From: Flavobacterium erciyesense
GTDB lineage: Bacteria > Bacteroidota > Bacteroidia > Flavobacteriales > Flavobacteriaceae
Direction of reading: 5' to 3'
DNA length: 64,000 bases
NCBI RefSeq assembly: GCF_018069925.1
Contig: NZ_JAGPXB010000004.1
Location: forward strand, 62,001-126,000
Positions 45,657 to 53,977 of the stretch are shown in pieces (position 1 is the stretch's first letter; every line of letters starts with the position of its first letter). Both the position numbers and the translations under genes were made by a program. The notes beneath the pieces were generated by a model, which did not search any database, was not told the DNA's origin, and saw nothing but the letters and a program-made list of their open reading frames with translations.

Positions 45657-47504
45657 ATGTGCGGAATTAACGGAATTTATCATTTACATCCACAAAAAAA
45701 AGTAGATGAACATGTCCTTACAAAAATGCGAGACGCTCTCGAACACAGAGGCCCTGACGACAAAGGGCTATTTATCAATCAAAATATAGGACTGGGACAC
45801 AGACGTCTCTCGATTCTTGACACTTCGACCGCTGGCCATCAACCTTTTCGATCTGATGACGGCCGTTATATCATGGTTTATAACGGTGAAATTTATAATT
45901 TTAAAAGTTTTTATCCAGACTTAAAAGCCAACGGATTCTCGATAAAAACCAGTTCTGATACCGAAGTTTTATTGAAATTATTCGAACTGTATGGTTTACA
46001 AATGTTACCTAAACTGAACGGGATGTTTGCTATTGCCATTTGGGATAGTCATTTAAAAAAACTAACACTTATTCGTGACCGAATGGGCGTAAAACCTTTG
46101 TATTACAGTCAATTTAATGATACTATTTATTTTGCCTCAGAGCAAAAAGCACTTTTTATAGCTGGTATACCCTTAAAATTGGCTCAAGATGGTTTAGAAG
46201 AATATGTTTTCAATCGATTTGTGGCAGGCGAAAACACCTTGTATCAAAATGTACACAAAGTGCTACCTGGTCATGTTTTGACTTTTGAAGAGGGCGGCAA
46301 AACAACAGTAAATCGCTGGTGGAATTTAAAATCGGAAATCGAAAATCAATCGCCAATTAAAAACCCCGAAGAGTGGTTTAGAAACACTTTTGATGATGCC
46401 GTGAAATTACGCATGGTTAGTGACGTACCCGTGGGCGTTATGCTTAGTGGCGGTTTGGATTCGTCCTCAATTCTGGCATCGTTACACCATCAAGGGTTTA
46501 AAGATATCCAAACCTTTAACATCGGGTTCAAAGAAAAAGAACATAACGAATCACATCTTGCCAAAGCATTTGCGGCCCAATTAGATTATGGTTTTCACAG
46601 CAGGCAATTAGAAGATCAAAACTTATTTGATCAAATGATTCAGGCCACCTATTACCAAGACGAACCATTGATGCACTTGAGCGAACCTCACCTCTTGGCA
46701 GTATCCCAAATGGCAAAACCAAAAGTAAAAGTATTATTATCAGGTGAAGGAGCAGACGAACTAATGGGAGGCTATGTGCGATACAAAGCCTTGCAATACC
46801 CATCTGTTTTACAATCAATTAATGCCATTAGTTCAATTGATGTTTTTTCGAAAAATCCACGCTACGACAAACTACTGCGCTACTCTAAAATCGAAAAAAA
46901 GTCGGATTTGATTCTATTCAACGGATCGAATATTTATCCAGACGATATTGCAGATAAGTACGGAATCAACAATCAACCCAAAAACGAATACCGTAACCTT
47001 ATTTACAAAGAAGCAAAGTCACTTTATCCAGGCAACCTGCGCCGCCAAGCCCTGTATTTTGACCAACACACTTATTTATGTAGTTTGCTGGACCGCAATG
47101 ATCGTTGTACAATGGGCGCTTCAATAGAATGTAGAGAACCATTTTTAGACCCAAGATTAATTGTAGGACTAGGTACCTTAGACGATAAATGGCTTTTTAC
47201 TGGTAAAAAATGGAAGTACATTCTCAAAAAATCAATGCAACAGCGATTACCAAGTGCTATTCTTGATTTTAAAAAAGTAGGATTAAGCGCTCCTTGGGGT
47301 GATTACATTACCAAAAGTCCCGCTTTTAAAGAGGAATTACAGGCATTTTCAAAAAGTGATTTATTTCAAATGCCCTATTTTGAAAATATTAAAATTGAAA
47401 AAATGATTCAACAACTTGAAAATGGCAACACTAACATGACGCCATACATTATGCCATTGTTCATGATGCATATCTGGATGAAAACCTATACAAGTAAATT
47501 TTAA
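45657..47504 (+). CDS. asnB: Asparagine synthase (glutamine-hydrolysing)
   Basis: A 615-aa class B asparagine synthetase family enzyme. The N-terminal Ntn glutaminase starts MCGINGIY with nucleophile Cys2 and has EHRGPDD. The C-terminal PP-loop domain has GVMLSGGLDSSS (about 258-269) and a later LLSGEGADELMGGY (about 359-372). Because it is encoded one base behind a glycosyltransferase, it may amidate a glycan or peptide in place of making free asparagine; sequence alone cannot decide. Both halves are intact. Confidence 0.9.
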   Translation: MCGINGIYHLHPQKKVDEHVLTKMRDALEHRGPDDKGLFINQNIGLGHRRLSILDTSTAGHQPFRSDDGRYIMVYNGEIYNFKSFYPDLKANGFSIKTSSDTEVLLKLFELYGLQMLPKLNGMFAIAIWDSHLKKLTLIRDRMGVKPLYYSQFNDTIYFASEQKALFIAGIPLKLAQDGLEEYVFNRFVAGENTLYQNVHKVLPGHVLTFEEGGKTTVNRWWNLKSEIENQSPIKNPEEWFRNTFDDAVKLRMVSDVPVGVMLSGGLDSSSILASLHHQGFKDIQTFNIGFKEKEHNESHLAKAFAAQLDYGFHSRQLEDQNLFDQMIQATYYQDEPLMHLSEPHLLAVSQMAKPKVKVLLSGEGADELMGGYVRYKALQYPSVLQSINAISSIDVFSKNPRYDKLLRYSKIEKKSDLILFNGSNIYPDDIADKYGINNQPKNEYRNLIYKEAKSLYPGNLRRQALYFDQHTYLCSLLDRNDRCTMGASIECREPFLDPRLIVGLGTLDDKWLFTGKKWKYILKKSMQQRLPSAILDFKKVGLSAPWGDYITKSPAFKEELQAFSKSDLFQMPYFENIKIEKMIQQLENGNTNMTPYIMPLFMMHIWMKTYTSKF

Positions 47505-47508
47505 TCCT

Positions 47509-47516
47509 TACTTTTG
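47509..47516 (+). promoter_or_regulatory. Candidate -7 box of murB
   Basis: TACTTTTG, 37 bp upstream of the murB start; no clear -33 box. Confidence 0.3.
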
Positions 47517-47553
47517 AACCATACAAAACGATTCAAAAAACGCAGTCCCATTC

Positions 47554-48567
47554 ATGGAAATACATTCTAATTTTTCATTAAAAAAACACAATACCTTTGG
47601 TATTGACGCTCATGCAAAAGAGTTTGTTGCTATTCAAAACATAGGTACTTTGCAGCAGGTTTTACAGTCCTATGCCAATAAACCGAAATTTATTTTAGGA
47701 GGCGGCAGCAATATGCTACTTACAAAAGATATTGATGCACTTGTACTTCATATTGATTTAAAAGGAAAAAAAATCATTGATGAAAATGATGATTTTGTTT
47801 GGGTCGAAAGCCAAGCTGGCGAAAACTGGCACGAATTTGTGCTTTGGACTATCGCGCAAGATTTTGGAGGTTTGGAAAACATGTCGCTCATACCTGGAAA
47901 TGTAGGCACAACACCCGTGCAAAATATTGGGGCTTATGGTACTGAGATCAAAGATACTTTTGAGTCTTGTACTGCAATGGCAATCGCTACCCAAGAAATG
48001 AGAACATTCACTAGAGAAGAATGCCAGTTTGGTTACCGTGAGAGCATCTTTAAAAATGAGGTCAAAAACCAATACATCATTACCTCAGTAGTTTTTAAAT
48101 TGACCAAACACAACCACAATATCAACATTTCATACGGAGATATAAAAGCCGAATTGGCTAAAAAAAATATTGAAACTCCTTCATTAAAAGACGTAAGCGA
48201 GGCTGTAATTGCCATCCGCCAAAGTAAATTACCTGACCCTAAAGAGTTAGGAAACAGTGGCAGCTTTTTTAAAAATCCGATTTTAAATAAAACTGATTTT
48301 GAAGCCATTCACCAAAAGTTTCCAGAAATGAAATATTTTGATATTTCAGCTACCGAGGTAAAAGTTCCTGCAGGATGGCTTATTGAGCAAGCTGGTTTAA
48401 AAGGAAAACGCTTTGGGGATGCTGGAATTCATAAAAATCAAGCGTTGGTTTTAGTAAACTACGGCTCGGCTACTGGCAAAGAAATTCTAGAAGTTTCCCA
48501 AATTGTTCAAGATACCGTTTTCAAAACCTTTGGCATTAAAATAGAGGCCGAAGTCAATATCATTTAA
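47554..48567 (+). CDS. murB: UDP-N-acetylmuramate dehydrogenase
   Basis: FAD enzyme that reduces UDP-GlcNAc-enolpyruvate to UDP-MurNAc, the second committed step of peptidoglycan precursor synthesis. At 337 aa it is a type I MurB. Motifs are LGGGSNMLL (about 48-56), LIPGNVGTTPVQNIGAYG (about 111-128), GYRESIFK with the substrate Arg, GNSGSFFKNP (about 230-239) with the proton-donor Ser, and the terminal EAEVNII with the second acid. It stands between asnB and an FMN-binding protein gene. Confidence 0.96.
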   Translation: MEIHSNFSLKKHNTFGIDAHAKEFVAIQNIGTLQQVLQSYANKPKFILGGGSNMLLTKDIDALVLHIDLKGKKIIDENDDFVWVESQAGENWHEFVLWTIAQDFGGLENMSLIPGNVGTTPVQNIGAYGTEIKDTFESCTAMAIATQEMRTFTREECQFGYRESIFKNEVKNQYIITSVVFKLTKHNHNINISYGDIKAELAKKNIETPSLKDVSEAVIAIRQSKLPDPKELGNSGSFFKNPILNKTDFEAIHQKFPEMKYFDISATEVKVPAGWLIEQAGLKGKRFGDAGIHKNQALVLVNYGSATGKEILEVSQIVQDTVFKTFGIKIEAEVNII

Positions 48568-48608
48568 AATTGTAATTAGTAAAAGTAGCGCTTTAAAAAC
48601 TACCAACC

Positions 48609-49223
48609 ATGTACATACCTGAAATTTACAAAAATGAGAACAAAGCCGAAATCCAAAAATTTCTGCAAGAAAATAGTTTCGGTATTTTAATTAATCAAAC
48701 GCAAGGTCGTTTGTGTGCCACTCACATTCCGTTAGAGTTAGAAACAAGGCCAGATGGTACCGAAATTTTATACGGGCACTTATCAAAAGCCAACCCACAA
48801 TGGCAAGGATTTTTAGAGAACGATCAAGTTTTGGCTGTGTTTTCAGGGCCGCATAGCTATATCTCCTCATCCTGGTACGATCATGAAAACGTACCCACTT
48901 GGAACTATATTGCGGTACAAATTCATGGTAAGATAAAAATAGTGACGGGCGACGCTGTAATTGATTCCCTAAAAAAATTAGTTGACAAATACGAAAAAGA
49001 CCAGCAAAATCCGGTTCGTATCGAGGATTTATCAGATGAAACCATGCAGCAAGCCAACGGAATAATAGCTTTTGAAATTGAAATCACTGAAATCCATGCT
49101 AATCGAAAAATGTCTCAAAACAGAGATCAAAAAAACTATCAAAATATCATTGCAGAACTAGAAAAAATCAATTCGCACCAGTCAATTGATACAGCACAGG
49201 AAATGAAAAAATGTCCGATTTAA
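48609..49223 (+). CDS. FMN-binding negative transcriptional regulator (PaiB-like)
   Basis: A 204-aa protein of the PaiB/FMN-binding split-barrel family. It begins MYIPEIYKNEN, has ATHIPLELE (about 38-46), GHLSKANPQW (about 58-67) and a conserved PHSYISSSWYDHENVPTWNY stretch (about 83-102; core WYDHENVPTWN). In Bacillus, PaiB is a regulator of sporulation and protease genes; whether Bacteroidetes members bind DNA is unknown, and a flavin-dependent enzyme role is equally possible. It lies 41 bp after murB. Confidence 0.88.
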   Translation: MYIPEIYKNENKAEIQKFLQENSFGILINQTQGRLCATHIPLELETRPDGTEILYGHLSKANPQWQGFLENDQVLAVFSGPHSYISSSWYDHENVPTWNYIAVQIHGKIKIVTGDAVIDSLKKLVDKYEKDQQNPVRIEDLSDETMQQANGIIAFEIEITEIHANRKMSQNRDQKNYQNIIAELEKINSHQSIDTAQEMKKCPI

Positions 49224-49273
49224 AATCTTTCGAAATTTTAAAATAGTAGTTAAACATTTAGCAATTGTATTCA

Positions 49274-49281
49274 TACCTTTG
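49274..49281 (+). promoter_or_regulatory. Candidate -7 box
   Basis: TACCTTTG, 41 bp upstream of the membrane glycosyltransferase start. No TTG at the expected distance. Confidence 0.35.
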
Positions 49282-49321
49282 CAGCCCACAAAACATCGGT
49301 TTTAAAACTCACTAAATTCAA

Positions 49322-50428
49322 ATGCTTATTATCCTATTTTACTTTTTTATTTTTATTGTTTTTGTTCAAATTGCTTACTATTTAGGTGTTTTTAGAAGCT
49401 TTGCTTTCGCAAAAGCACAAAAAATCACATCTAAACGCATCCCGATTTCGGTAATTGTTTGTGCGAAGAATGAAGAGGAAAATGTATCCAAATTCATCCC
49501 GATTTTGGCTGCTCAGGATTATCCTGATTTTGAAATTGTATTGATCGATGATGCTTCAAGCGATGGTACACTAGACATTTTTGAGGAATATGAAAAACAA
49601 TACTCCAACATTCGATTAGTAAAAGTAGCTAATAATGAAGCCTTTTGGGGAAACAAAAAATACGCTCTCACGTTGGGTATTAAAGCTGCGAAAAAAGAAT
49701 ACCTATTATTCACTGATGCTGATTGTTTCCCAACCTCTAAAGATTGGATTACCGCAATGAGCTCGCAGTTTACCATGCAAAAAACAATTGTTTTGGGATA
49801 CGGTAAATACGAACGAATTTCAGGTTCATTTTTAAACAAACTGATTCGATTTGAAACTTTATTGACTGCAGTCCAATATTTTTCATGGGCAAAAATAGGC
49901 CGTCCGTACATGGGCGTAGGTCGTAATTTAGCCTACAAACGTGAAGAATTTTTTAACGCCAATGGATTTATCGAACATATGAAAGTACGTTCAGGAGATG
50001 ATGATTTGTTCGTTAATCAAGTAGCTACCAAAAAAAATACAACAATTGTTTTTGCCCCTGAAAGTTTCACACAATCAACTGCAAAAACAACATTTTCGGA
50101 TTGGTTAACCCAAAAACGCCGACATGTAGCCACTGCAAGTCATTATAAATTTGCAGATCAGTTACAACTAGGAACCTTTTACGGATCACAATTATTGTTT
50201 TTTATTCTTCCTATTCCGCTTTTAATATTCCAATTTCAATGGATTGCAGTAGTAAGTTTAATTGGAGTTCGTTATCTTGTGGCATGGATTATGATTGGTT
50301 ATTCAGCAGGAAAACTTCAAGAAAAGGGTCTTAAATTATGGTTTCCTATAGTTGAATTAGTGTTGATATTCACCCAACTCAATATTTTCATAGTTAACCT
50401 ATTCTCAAAACCAGCCTCGTGGAAATAA
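49322..50428 (+). CDS. Membrane glycosyltransferase family 2
   Basis: A 368-aa GT2 enzyme with one N-terminal helix (about 1-20) and two or three C-terminal helices (about 290-360). The catalytic domain has ISVIVCAKNEEEN (about 41-53), IDDASSDGT (about 77-85), a TDADC metal motif (about 135-139) and QKRRHVATA (about 256-264), an RxxRW-like region of processive or lipid-linked enzymes. Acceptor unknown. The sigma-factor gene begins inside its 3' end with a 10-bp overlap, so the two are co-transcribed. Confidence 0.88.
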   Translation: MLIILFYFFIFIVFVQIAYYLGVFRSFAFAKAQKITSKRIPISVIVCAKNEEENVSKFIPILAAQDYPDFEIVLIDDASSDGTLDIFEEYEKQYSNIRLVKVANNEAFWGNKKYALTLGIKAAKKEYLLFTDADCFPTSKDWITAMSSQFTMQKTIVLGYGKYERISGSFLNKLIRFETLLTAVQYFSWAKIGRPYMGVGRNLAYKREEFFNANGFIEHMKVRSGDDDLFVNQVATKKNTTIVFAPESFTQSTAKTTFSDWLTQKRRHVATASHYKFADQLQLGTFYGSQLLFFILPIPLLIFQFQWIAVVSLIGVRYLVAWIMIGYSAGKLQEKGLKLWFPIVELVLIFTQLNIFIVNLFSKPASWK

Positions 50429-50976
50429 TACAACAAATAGAAAAAGCAAAATTAGGCGACCAAATTGCCTTTACCTTTCTATTGGATTATTACTGGAATG
50501 AGGTATATGGCTTTATGCTCAAGCGTACCGAAAACGAGACTAATGCTGAGGATATCACCATCGAAACCTTCTCAAAAGCATTCGATAAACTAAGTAGTTA
50601 TAATCCTGAATTTCAGTTTAACACCTGGTTAATTGCTATTGCCAAAAACGTGCATATTGATTTGCTGCGAAAAAAAAGAACCAATCTTTTTATTGAAATC
50701 ACTGACGAAGAAGACCAACAAGCCTACAATATTGCCGATACTACACCATCAGCCGAAGACGAGTTAATCACCGAGCAAAACCTATCGCAATTATTGCAAT
50801 TCATCAAAGAATTAAAACCCATTTATCAAGAAGTAATTCAATTGCGCTACTTTCAAGAATTGAGCTACCAAGAAATAGCCGATAAAACGGGTGATCCTTT
50901 ACCTAATGTAAAAATAAGATTATTGCGAGCCAAAAAACTACTTGCAGCTATTATTCAAGGTAAAGCCACAAAGTAA
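50419..50976 (+). CDS. ECF-type RNA polymerase sigma factor
   Basis: A 185-aa sigma-70 family protein. Region 2 is seen in DYYWNEVYGFMLKRT and NAEDITIETFSKAF with TWLIAIAKNVHIDLLRKKR (about 24-93), and region 4 in LRYFQELSYQEIADKTG (about 141-157) followed by VKIRLLRAKKLL. There is no region 3, hence ECF type. Translation starts at GTG, overlapping the upstream glycosyltransferase by 10 bp. No anti-sigma gene is adjacent; a gene-free kilobase follows. Target promoters are unknown. Confidence 0.93.
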   Translation: MEIIQQIEKAKLGDQIAFTFLLDYYWNEVYGFMLKRTENETNAEDITIETFSKAFDKLSSYNPEFQFNTWLIAIAKNVHIDLLRKKRTNLFIEITDEEDQQAYNIADTTPSAEDELITEQNLSQLLQFIKELKPIYQEVIQLRYFQELSYQEIADKTGDPLPNVKIRLLRAKKLLAAIIQGKATK

Positions 50977-51165
50977 ACTATACGCAGGAATACAAAAGCT
51001 CTTGCTAAGTAAGTTTTTTTATCGCCACGCAATCAAGCCCAAAAAACAAACCCTTTCTAAAAGTAGAGATAAACCGAAAGGTAGTTACTTATTCAATTTA
51101 AAGTACTTTACAAAAATACTATCCAGTTTTTTTTAAGCAGCACACACTCATTTTTTCATAACACG

Positions 51166-51255
51166 CCTTGTCTCGCTGTCGTTATATCTTGCTGGCCGGT
51201 CCCGAAGTTTCGGGCCTCGCCCAGCAAGGATGCCACTACCATCGGGGCTAGTGAG
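51166..51255 (-). repeat. Structured intergenic repeat, copy B
   Basis: On the - strand the element reads TAGCCCCGAT, then a GGTAGTGG block and TCCTTGCTGG, a GC-rich apical hairpin (CCCGAA/TTCGGG), then CCAGCAAGAT and a diverged right end. Its stem sequence differs from copy A but the pairing is kept. Confidence 0.65.
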
Positions 51256-51386
51256 CACATTTTAGTTTTCATAACCTAATAAAAAAACATTTTAAAACAA
51301 AAAACTAAAAAATAGTCCGATGGTTACTTTGTAGTTTATTTAAAGCTTTTGAAAAGGAAGTAATCATGCTATAGGCATTTATGTTA

Positions 51387-51402
51387 AAAGTCGGGAGACT
51401 TT
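51387..51402. repeat. Small hairpin AAAGTC-GGGA-GACTTT
   Basis: A perfect 6-bp stem with a tetraloop. A related, longer hairpin occurs 38 bp downstream. Confidence 0.5.
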
Positions 51403-51439
51403 CGACATGTTTACGCTTTTTACGAACTTAAAAAAAAAA

Positions 51440-51461
51440 CGCAAAGTCAGGAGACTTTGCG
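51440..51461. repeat. Hairpin CGCAAAGTC-AGGA-GACTTTGCG
   Basis: A perfect 9-bp stem with an AGGA tetraloop, sharing AAAGTC/GACTTT with the preceding hairpin, followed by GAGCGGGG. It may be part of a repeat family. Confidence 0.55.
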
Positions 51462-51525
51462 GAGCGGGGTTTTCTTAGAACACTTTTTCAAAATAATTTA
51501 AGTAGCTGGAAACTAAAAATACAAC

Positions 51526-51564
51526 CGCAGATTCACAAATTATCATACCATAATCTGCGAATCT
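51526..51564. repeat. Inverted repeat CGCAGATT / AATCTGCG
   Basis: 8-bp arms separated by 18 bp, with an alternative AGATTC/GAATCT pairing that overlaps them. Confidence 0.5.
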
Positions 51565-51840
51565 ACTGTAAAATACGTTTTAAAATGGCGCGAAGTCAGA
51601 GACATCCGTGCAGTTGCGTTTTTAAGATGTTTTTTTAGAATAATTCGAGCATCTGGGGTAAATAATTACTCATTACAAATGAGATATACTGCGAATATAC
51701 TTACTTAAAGTTACTCTTGTTTTAGTTTACCGCGTTGCAAACGCTACGAATTGTTTCTAAAAGATAAATAAGCACTCGTTACAAACAAGCACCAGTGTGA
51801 GGTCTTCCACTTTTTTTAATTACCTCTAAGTTTAGAATTA

Positions 51841-51872
51841 TTGTCTTCTTTGGATATATTTTGCTAAATTTG
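51841..51872 (+). promoter_or_regulatory. Promoter of the DUF3891 gene
   Basis: TTG (51841-51843), a 21-bp spacer and TAAATTTG (51865-51872). The start codon lies 68 bp beyond. Confidence 0.45.
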
Positions 51873-51940
51873 AGTTACCAGACATTTTTCTAACTTGAAA
51901 TCTTTTTTGCTTAAAAAATTAATTTCAAAACCTCTATGAT

Positions 51941-52681
51941 ATGATTGTTGCATCACATGCTAAAGGTTGGAAAATTATAAACCAGCGTTCTCACGGCCTT
52001 CTAGCTCCGATGATAGGGTATCAATATAATATTGATTTGCCAAATGATAGAATTGTGCCAACACTTATTGCAATTGCTGAGCACGATGACGGGATTGTAG
52101 AAACATTAGAAAATAAAAATTTAACCAAGGTAGGTGCACCAAGGCATTTCTTAGTCAACGATGAATCTAAAAAAACGGATTTAAAGCGATATCTCAATGT
52201 AATGGAAAATGCAACTTCAAAGAGTCAGTTAAATGCATTATTGACCTCCTTACATTTAGATTTTATTTGTGGTGATTCAATTCACAGTCAAGACCAGAAT
52301 TTGAAAATTTTTTTGAAAGAGCAAGCAAAAAATCGCAAAAATATTTTCAAACATTTAAATATAACCGAAAATTATATGCATCGCTTGTACCGCCTTGTGG
52401 AATGGTGCGATGCTTTTTCACTTCTTATTTGCATGGACAAAATACAGCCTGAAGGACGTAAAATGGAAGTATCCGAAAGCCCTGACGGTGATATGAGTCA
52501 GACCTATTACAAAGCTGAAAAAGAAATTACAGTAGAGCCTTGGGTTTTTAAAAATGATACTTTCACGATTTTTTACGAATATAAAATTATTGAGCAATTA
52601 AAGTTTAAATCAGTGGAAGAATTTAATAAAGTTTGTAAAAAAGCTATGGTGCAAAGGGAAGAATTTGTGTTTTCTAAGTAG
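51941..52681 (+). CDS. DUF3891 family protein
   Basis: A 246-aa soluble protein of the DUF3891 family. The N-terminal WKIINQRSHGLLAPMIG block (10-26), the IAEHDDGI stretch (about 46-53; a His-Asp-Asp triad that could bind metal) and the YRLVEWCDAFSLLIC helix (about 150-164) match the family. This resembles an HD-type metal site, but no enzyme activity is established. It stands alone behind the hairpin-rich kilobase and has its own promoter. Confidence 0.82.
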   Translation: MIVASHAKGWKIINQRSHGLLAPMIGYQYNIDLPNDRIVPTLIAIAEHDDGIVETLENKNLTKVGAPRHFLVNDESKKTDLKRYLNVMENATSKSQLNALLTSLHLDFICGDSIHSQDQNLKIFLKEQAKNRKNIFKHLNITENYMHRLYRLVEWCDAFSLLICMDKIQPEGRKMEVSESPDGDMSQTYYKAEKEITVEPWVFKNDTFTIFYEYKIIEQLKFKSVEEFNKVCKKAMVQREEFVFSK

Positions 52682-52924
52682 CTTTTTTATTATTTTAAAT
52701 TGCTGTTTGCTATTTTGGTTTTTTCTAATTGATTGAAACAACAGGTTGAAAACGAGCGCCAGATAGAGTACAACTCATTACTTTGTTTTGCTTGCACAAC
52801 TTTCTGGTATAGGATTGATATTCCTTGATTTGGCTTTGAACTCCAACCGAACAATCTCTTCGAGCACTTTTTTTAATGAATCGCATTTTTTTCTGATGAG
52901 TGTAGTTACATGATTGAATCAAAC

Positions 52925-52952
52925 AAAAAAGCTGCCCTTTTACAGACAGCTC
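52925..52952 (-). terminator. Terminator of the GDPD gene
   Basis: On the - strand AGCTG pairs with CAGCT across a loop and is followed by a run of T. Confidence 0.5.
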
Positions 52953-52975
52953 TTGAGATATTTTCAAATCTATTT

Positions 52976-53728
52976 TTAAGGAACAATTCGGTCTGGAAAA
53001 TCAGTTATAATTCCTGAAACTTTAAGCTTTTGCAAAGCAGCAATCTCAGCTGGTTCATTAACTGTCCAAGGTAAAACTTTAAAATTATTTGCTTTCATAA
53101 TTGCTACATTTTCTGCGGTCAGCATTTTATAATACGGATTTATCGCTTGCGCTTTGAGCTCCTTGCCTACTTTTAATATGGTTTCTAACGGATCTTTATA
53201 CGTCAATAAACCAATAGCAATTTTTTGATCCAGAGCCCTCATTTTCTTTAATTCATTGACTTTAAAACTTGAAATAAAAAAATCTTTATTTTTCCAACCT
53301 TTTTTTCTGAATTCAGCTATTATTCGATGCGTATCTTCGGCTGTGTTTTCTCCTTTTAATTCGATATTAAGTACGGCTTTTTTATCTAATGCAATTATTA
53401 CTTCTTCGAGAGTTGGAATTTGATGCTTACCTGACACCAAAACTTTTCGCAATTCATCAAAAGAGTACTCTTCGATTTTTCCTTTTCCATTGGTCAAACG
53501 TTCCATATTGTCATCATGAAAAACGACCAACTCGCCAGTTTTTATTTTAAATACATCAATTTCAAGCATATCAGCTTTGAGCGCTACTCCTTTGTTTATT
53601 GAAGCAATTGTATTTTCTGTTTCATGACCCATCGCGCCACGATGCCCACAAACAATAAAAGAATTTGATGCACAATTACTCAATAATAATGAAGCAGCTG
53701 CAACCATTACAAGATTTCTCATTTTCAT
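52976..53728 (-). CDS. Glycerophosphodiester phosphodiesterase lipoprotein
   Basis: A 250-aa GDPD enzyme that hydrolyses deacylated phospholipids to glycerol-3-phosphate. The signal peptide ends in LLSNC with lipidated Cys19. The catalytic HRG starts the conserved HRGAMGHETENT block (about 29-40), followed by EIDVFKIKTGELVVFHDD (about 56-73) with the metal-binding Glu, Asp and His. The usual Pro of PENT is Thr here, which is tolerated. The C-terminal TVNEPAEI segment completes the barrel. The gene is alone. Confidence 0.94.
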   Translation of the reverse strand: MKMRNLVMVAAASLLLSNCASNSFIVCGHRGAMGHETENTIASINKGVALKADMLEIDVFKIKTGELVVFHDDNMERLTNGKGKIEEYSFDELRKVLVSGKHQIPTLEEVIIALDKKAVLNIELKGENTAEDTHRIIAEFRKKGWKNKDFFISSFKVNELKKMRALDQKIAIGLLTYKDPLETILKVGKELKAQAINPYYKMLTAENVAIMKANNFKVLPWTVNEPAEIAALQKLKVSGIITDFPDRIVP

Positions 53729-53977
53729 ATTTTTTTGTTTGAAAAATACAGTAAATCTTACACCTGTATTTTATCAAATGATTATCAAAAATCTAATTTA
53801 AATGCTGAATTTAAGTCCTTATTGTTGCTAAATCATTAAGAAAATCCTCAAAAAAAGGCTGAAATCGTTTGAAAGCCACTATTTGGTTACACAAAATTAT
53901 TTTTCAATTAGTATTAATCTAACACCTATTCTTTTGAATGTGAATTTCTTTGTGGCACACAACAAAAAACTAAATTC

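Larger units (their letters stand above)
50977..51940. other. 964-bp gene-free, hairpin-rich region
   Basis: No supported gene. Contains one clear copy of the structured intergenic repeat, two related AAAGTC-xGGA-GACTTT hairpins, an inverted CGCAGATT repeat and, at the right end, a promoter for the DUF3891 gene. A 64-codon frame near 50942-51136 lacks protein-like composition and is left out. Confidence 0.75.

Noticed and set aside
50942..51136. A 64-codon frame at the end of the sigma-factor gene
   Set aside because: Out of frame with the sigma gene, unusual composition, and ends in repeat-rich intergenic DNA; no support as a gene.
52725..52967. An 80-codon frame on the - strand between DUF3891 and GDPD
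   Set aside because: It runs into the GDPD terminator, has no recognisable domain and no promoter, so it was not kept, although a decayed gene cannot be excluded.
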